From: DAOLCO01 sp964612555
GTDB lineage: Bacteria; Bdellovibrionota_C; UBA2361; SZUA-149; DAOLCO01
Length of the DNA stretch: 9,151 nucleotides
Assembly (NCBI GenBank): GCA_964612555.1
Contig: CAZTBW010000017.1
Location: forward strand, 1-9,151
Reading direction: 5' to 3'
Part shown: positions 6,140-9,151 of the stretch, piece by piece
How the letters are laid out: each line of letters starts with the position of its first letter
Position numbering within the stretch: the stretch's first letter is position 1
The notes under the pieces: generated by a model
Databases searched by the model: none
Seen by the model: only the letters and a program-made list of their open reading frames with translations
Told to the model about the DNA's origin: nothing
Translations under genes and position numbers: made by a program

Positions 6140-7072
6140 ATGGCTCTTGCGGAACCGAACACACCAACCCAATCACTGGCCGTGCCTCGGAGCCGCAGGA
6201 GCCGCAGGATCGGTCGCCAGAATCTGGTGGCCTATGCTTTCCTCGCACCGAGTCTGATCCTCTTTCTGGTCTTCCGCCATGGTCCGGCTGCGTTCAGCCT
6301 CGTCCTGTCGCTGTTCGACTGGACCATGGTCGATGATCCGACGTTCGTCGGAACCAAGAACTTCACCACGCTGGCCAATGACGACATTTTCTGGAAGGCG
6401 TTGTGGAATACAGTCAAGTACACCCTCTATTCGGTGCCTCCAGACATCGTGATCGCATTGGTGCTGGCAGTGCTGCTCAACCAGCAGCTGCGGGGAATGC
6501 GCATCTTCCGGCTGGCCTACTTCATTCCTGTGGTGACCTCTGGTGCCCTGGTTGCCATCGTGTGGCGATGGCTCTACCAGCCGCGCGGCATCATCAACGG
6601 ACTCCTGACGGACATTGGGCTGGAGCCACAACGTTGGCTATCCGACCCGAATCTCGTCCTGCCGTCGATCGCGGCCATGGCGGTCTGGAAACATGTTGGC
6701 TTCAACATGCTAATCCTGCTGGCCGGTCTGCAGTCGATTCCTGGTGAGATCGAAGAAGCCGCCCGACTCGATGGCGCCGGCCCGTTTCGCATCTTCTTCA
6801 GTATCACCCTGCCATTGTTGCGGCCCGTTCTGGTGCTGGCAACGATCCTGACGACCATCGGCTCATTCCAGATGTTCGATGCAGCTTATGTGATGACGGG
6901 CGGCGGACCATTCTATGCCTCGACAACGCTCGTCTACTACATCTATGTACGGGCCTTCGAGCAATACCAGATGGGGTATGGAGCGACCATCGCGTTTGTA
7001 CTCTTCCTGATCATCCTGGCAGTAACCCTGATTCAGCGACGGGTGCTCAGAGGAGATGAAGATGTCTACTAA
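6140..7072 (+). CDS. ABC transporter permease, MalF/UgpA type
   Basis: A 310-residue integral membrane protein, the first of a heterodimeric sugar permease pair of the CUT1 class. It has about six membrane segments, roughly at residues 31-46, 100-113, 128-142, 174-198, 228-244 and 282-299. The cytoplasmic EAA loop, which docks with the ATPase, reads IEEAARLDGAGPFRIFFSIT at 204-223 followed by LP. The segment MTGGGPFYASTTLVYYIY is a well-known MalF/UgpA feature. The N-terminal tail is basic (RSRRSRR, 17-23), encoded by a 9-base tandem DNA repeat at 6189-6206. It starts 6 bases after the binding-protein stop, with AGGGA (6126-6130) as a rather distant ribosome binding site. It overlaps the next permease by 11 bases, which suggests coupled translation and equal subunit amounts. 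Confidence 0.95.
   Translation: MALAEPNTPTQSLAVPRSRRSRRIGRQNLVAYAFLAPSLILFLVFRHGPAAFSLVLSLFDWTMVDDPTFVGTKNFTTLANDDIFWKALWNTVKYTLYSVPPDIVIALVLAVLLNQQLRGMRIFRLAYFIPVVTSGALVAIVWRWLYQPRGIINGLLTDIGLEPQRWLSDPNLVLPSIAAMAVWKHVGFNMLILLAGLQSIPGEIEEAARLDGAGPFRIFFSITLPLLRPVLVLATILTTIGSFQMFDAAYVMTGGGPFYASTTLVYYIYVRAFEQYQMGYGATIAFVLFLIILAVTLIQRRVLRGDEDVY
6189..6206 (+). repeat. 9-base tandem repeat within the permease gene
   Basis: GGAGCCGCA occurs twice in a row (6189-6197 and 6198-6206), followed by a partial third copy GGA. The period of three codons keeps the frame and encodes the repeated S-R-R in the cytoplasmic N-terminal tail of the permease. It may be a slippage-prone site that varies in length between strains. 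Confidence 0.6.
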
Positions 7073-7943
7073 GCCACTCGAACCGTCACTTTACGATGTG
7101 CCATCGCCATCTCGATTCAACGTCCTGATCAGCAGATACGGGCGAATGACCATCAGCTACGTGATCCTGATTGCGGTGGCCGTGGTCATGGTGGCGCCAT
7201 TCGTTGCGATGATCTCGGTGTCGTTGCAGACCGGCAGCCGGGCGGCAGCATTCCCGATCGACTGGATCCCGAGATCTCCCACACTGGAGAATTATCGGAA
7301 TCTGCTCGAACATTCGAAAATCCTGCGCTGGTTTGGCAACAGCCTTCTGGTGGCAACCGTCGGAACAACAATCGCCCTGGCGACATCCACAACCGCGGGA
7401 TACGCCTTCGCTCGCATGCAGTTCACGGGTCGCAGTGTGCTCTTCTGGGCGTTTCTGGCGATGCTGATGATTCCTGGCGAAGTCACGCTCATCCCGCAAT
7501 ACATGCTTCTTTCGAAGATCGGTTGGGTGAACACCTACCAGGCACTGATTCTTCCAGGTGTCACCAGTGCATTCGGTATCTTCATGGTCAGACAATACCT
7601 GCAGGGGTTGCCCAAGGACTATGAGGAAGCTGCACGGATGGACGGTGCCAGCGAGTTCCAGATCTTCTGGCAGATCGTCCTACCCATGTTGACGCCTGCC
7701 ATCGCGACGCTAGGAACGATTCAGTTCCTGAACTACTGGAATGAATTCCTGTACCCATTGATCGTGACCTCCCAGGCGCAGATGCGAACGTTGCCTGTCG
7801 GACTGGCGACGCTGGAAACGCCGACCGGTGGACTACCGGAGACGCTCGCAGGCGCAACGCTGGCAATCGTGCCGACCGTTGCCGTCTTCCTGTTCTTCCA
7901 GAAGTACTTCGTACGCGGCATTGCCACAACCGGATTGAAATAG
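7062..7943 (+). CDS. ABC transporter permease, MalG/UgpE type
   Basis: A 293-residue membrane protein, the second half of the CUT1 permease pair. Membrane segments lie at about 31-53, 93-112, 126-141, 157-177, 207-226 and 263-280. The EAA loop, YEEAARMDGASEFQIFWQIV at 187-206 followed by LP, is the ATPase contact. The motif NYWNEFLYPLIV (224-235) and the ending QKYFVRGIATTGLK are characteristic of MalG-type proteins. ATG 7062 is preferred because AGAGGAG (7049-7055) is 6 bases upstream; ATG 7056 directly abuts that site. It overlaps the MalF-type gene by 11 bases. No ATP-binding subunit follows, so the complex probably borrows a shared MsiK/UgpC-type ATPase encoded elsewhere, a known arrangement for CUT1 systems in several Gram-positive and related groups. 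Confidence 0.95.
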   Translation: MSTKPLEPSLYDVPSPSRFNVLISRYGRMTISYVILIAVAVVMVAPFVAMISVSLQTGSRAAAFPIDWIPRSPTLENYRNLLEHSKILRWFGNSLLVATVGTTIALATSTTAGYAFARMQFTGRSVLFWAFLAMLMIPGEVTLIPQYMLLSKIGWVNTYQALILPGVTSAFGIFMVRQYLQGLPKDYEEAARMDGASEFQIFWQIVLPMLTPAIATLGTIQFLNYWNEFLYPLIVTSQAQMRTLPVGLATLETPTGGLPETLAGATLAIVPTVAVFLFFQKYFVRGIATTGLK

Positions 7944-7944
7944 G

Positions 7945-7961
7945 GGAGTGACTCGCACTCC
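7945..7961 (+). other. Hairpin between permease and last dehydrogenase gene
   Basis: GGAGTG (7945-7950) and CACTCC (7956-7961) form a 6-base stem with a 5-base loop, beginning 2 bases after the permease stop. A second, weaker stem follows directly: CGAT (7961-7964) with ATCG (7970-7973), which shares one base with the first. There is no run of T after either, so this is not a standard intrinsic terminator. It could modulate 3' end stability or partial read-through into the last gene. Confidence 0.4.
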
Positions 7962-7995
7962 GATCGGGTATCGCGAGATGAATGGATAGCACCCA

Positions 7996-9000
7996 ATGAC
8001 CAAACCCAAAGTCGCCGTTCTGATTCCTGTTCCTATGCGTGCGCGGATTCTCGACGATGCGGCAGAGACCCAACTGGCCTCCTTCGCCGACGTGATCGAG
8101 GCATCCGATGGCAAACCAACCGCCGATGATCTCTCGTCGCTGCTCGATGGAGTTCAGGCAGTCATCACCGGCTGGGGAACACCGTCGCTCACCTCCGACA
8201 TCCTGGACAAGGCGTCCGACCTCGGTCTGGTCGCTCACACGGCTGGCTCGATCCACAAGTTGGTACCAGCGAGCGCGATTGAGAATGGCCTGCGCGCAAC
8301 GCACGCGGCGGCGATCATTGCCGACGCGGTGGCGGAGTTGGTGCTGGGGCAGACCCTGCGCTACCTGCGCAATCTCGACCAAATGGACGATGGGATGAAG
8401 TCTGGCGCTGACTGGCTCGGCATCCGGCAGGACTATCCCGGCCGTCTGCTGGGCGATCAGGTTGTCGGGATTGTTGGTACCGGGCATGTTGGCCGAACGG
8501 TAATCGCAAGATTCCGGGCCTTTGGTTCGACTGTCCTCGCCTCGGATCCGTACCTCAGCGAGGAACAGGCTGCCGATCTCGGTGTGACCAAGGTTGAACT
8601 GGACGACATCTTCGGGAAGTCGAACATCGTGTCCCTGCATGCTCCAGCCTTACCGGACACCATCGGTATCGTCGACCGCCGGCGACTTGGGCTTCTGCGG
8701 GATGGCGCACTGTTTATCAACATGTCGCGGGGAGCGCTCGTCAAGGAGGATGAGCTGTATGAAGAGCTTCTCCGCGACCGCATCTTCGCGGTGCTCGATG
8801 TCTTTGCCGAGGAACCGTTGGCAGCGGACTCGCCACTGCGCCAACTATCCAATGTCTACCTCTCTCCACACGCGGCGGGCCAAACCGCGGATACCTATCT
8901 GCGACAGGGAAGGGCGATGGTCGCCGAGGTCGAGCGCTTCCTGGCTGGAGAGAAACTGCAGTTCGAGATTTCGCCGGCAGCACTGGCGACAATGGCCTAG
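7996..9000 (+). CDS. D-isomer-specific 2-hydroxyacid dehydrogenase
   Basis: A 334-residue NAD-dependent dehydrogenase that interconverts a 2-keto acid and a D-2-hydroxy acid. The Rossmann motif GIVGTGHVG is at 158-166, and D184 after the second strand favours NAD over NADP. The catalytic residues are R245 in NMSRGALVKEDEL, E273 in DVFAEEP and H292 in SPHAAG. The substrate-domain region VAHTAGSIHKLVP (79-91) differs from the GVDN-type loop of phosphoglycerate dehydrogenase, and there is no C-terminal ACT domain, so serine biosynthesis is unlikely. ATG 7996 has only a weak ribosome binding site (GGAT at 7984-7987); two nearer upstream ATGs (7979 and 7983) stop within a few codons. It follows the transporter by 52 bases with a hairpin in between. 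It may process a glycolate, hydroxypyruvate or sugar-acid end product of the pathway; that is inference. Confidence 0.92.
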   Translation: MTKPKVAVLIPVPMRARILDDAAETQLASFADVIEASDGKPTADDLSSLLDGVQAVITGWGTPSLTSDILDKASDLGLVAHTAGSIHKLVPASAIENGLRATHAAAIIADAVAELVLGQTLRYLRNLDQMDDGMKSGADWLGIRQDYPGRLLGDQVVGIVGTGHVGRTVIARFRAFGSTVLASDPYLSEEQAADLGVTKVELDDIFGKSNIVSLHAPALPDTIGIVDRRRLGLLRDGALFINMSRGALVKEDELYEELLRDRIFAVLDVFAEEPLAADSPLRQLSNVYLSPHAAGQTADTYLRQGRAMVAEVERFLAGEKLQFEISPAALATMA

Positions 9001-9151
9001 AGAGGAGTTGGCTTCCTCCCGGGATGCGTCCCACAGACGTCCCGCAGGAGCACCTGAATCTGGCCATGGAGGACCGGATTCGCAGCCAGGGCTTCGGGTG
9101 TGTAGAGATCGAAGCCGTCGTGTTCGAGGGCGGTCACCAGGCCGCCCGCCT
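8997..9151 (-). CDS. Probable 3' end of a convergent gene (partial, unidentified)
   Basis: On the minus strand a frame runs from the window edge to a TAG at 8999-8997, giving about 50 C-terminal residues (segments GGLVTALEHDGFDLYTPEAL, then NPVLHGQIQVLLRDV, then HPGRKPTPL at the end). The composition, with alternating hydrophobic and acidic residues, looks like a real globular protein end, but I do not recognise the family. Its stop overlaps the dehydrogenase stop: both TAG codons lie within the palindromic CTAG at 8997-9000. A plus-strand frame starting at ATG 9024 is also open to the edge in the same codon phase, and third-position GC does not separate the two clearly. I prefer the minus frame because the peptide reads better and the plus ATG lacks a ribosome binding site. 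Confidence 0.45.
   Translation of the reverse strand, partial: AGGLVTALEHDGFDLYTPEALAANPVLHGQIQVLLRDVCGTHPGRKPTPL

Noticed and set aside
7588..8640. Long minus-strand frame (350 codons) opposite the permease and hydroxyacid dehydrogenase
   Set aside because: It spans two confidently identified plus-strand genes and its protein is rich in Arg, Ser and His without domain motifs, typical of an antisense frame in high-GC DNA.
9002..9032. Possible terminator: stems GAGGA/TCCTC and GGGA/TCCC after the last gene
   Set aside because: The stems are short and no T-run follows on either strand. The region is probably coding for the convergent gene.
9024..9151. Plus-strand open frame from ATG 9024 to the window edge
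   Set aside because: It has no ribosome binding site at proper distance and is in the same codon phase as the more protein-like minus-strand frame. It remains possible until the sequence is extended.
1..9151. Search for CRISPR arrays, tRNA or rRNA genes, insertion sequences and defence genes
   Set aside because: I saw no spaced repeats, cloverleaf-like segments, rRNA-like stretches, transposase motifs or terminal inverted repeats. The window reads as one metabolic operon.

Overview
The window (about 60% GC by eye) holds one long plus-strand gene cluster that reads as a carbohydrate or sugar-acid uptake and catabolism operon. It is flanked by the edges of two minus-strand genes that run out of the window. 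The organism is probably a high-GC bacterium. A long, cysteine-free, Tat-type solute-binding protein, several non-AUG or weak starts and a LacI-first layout would fit a Chloroflexota (Thermomicrobia-like) genome. That placement is inference; an actinobacterium cannot be excluded.

Layout. Bases 1-60 may be the first 20 codons of a divergent minus-strand gene. Bases 61-306 are a control region with a sigma-70-like promoter and two related operator-like sites in opposite orientation (17 of 20 positions agree). The better one overlaps the -10 box and the other lies just before the regulator gene. Then follow on the plus strand: a LacI-family repressor; a xylose-isomerase-like TIM-barrel protein; two short-chain dehydrogenases (SDRs); a Gfo/Idh/MocA dehydrogenase; a Tat-exported ABC solute-binding protein; two MalF/MalG-type permeases; and a D-2-hydroxyacid dehydrogenase. 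From the TIM-barrel gene to the Gfo/Idh/MocA gene the gaps are 1 to 12 bases, and the permeases overlap by 11 bases. Larger gaps separate lacI from the TIM-barrel gene (50 bases, with a direct repeat), the dehydrogenases from the transporter (86 bases), and the transporter from the last dehydrogenase (52 bases, with a hairpin). From about 8997 onward a convergent minus-strand gene probably ends, its stop overlapping the last plus-strand stop in a shared CTAG.

How the genes fit together. The binding protein and two permeases would import a sugar-like ligand, using an ATPase encoded elsewhere. The TIM-barrel protein and four NAD(P)-dependent dehydrogenases would isomerise and oxidise or reduce it. 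The LacI protein would sense the ligand or an intermediate and repress the whole set, including its own gene. No kinase, aldolase, dehydratase or glycosidase is visible. The enzyme set therefore suggests an oxidative, non-phosphorylated route whose substrate cannot be named from sequence alone. This unassigned pathway and its operator pair are the most interesting parts of the window.
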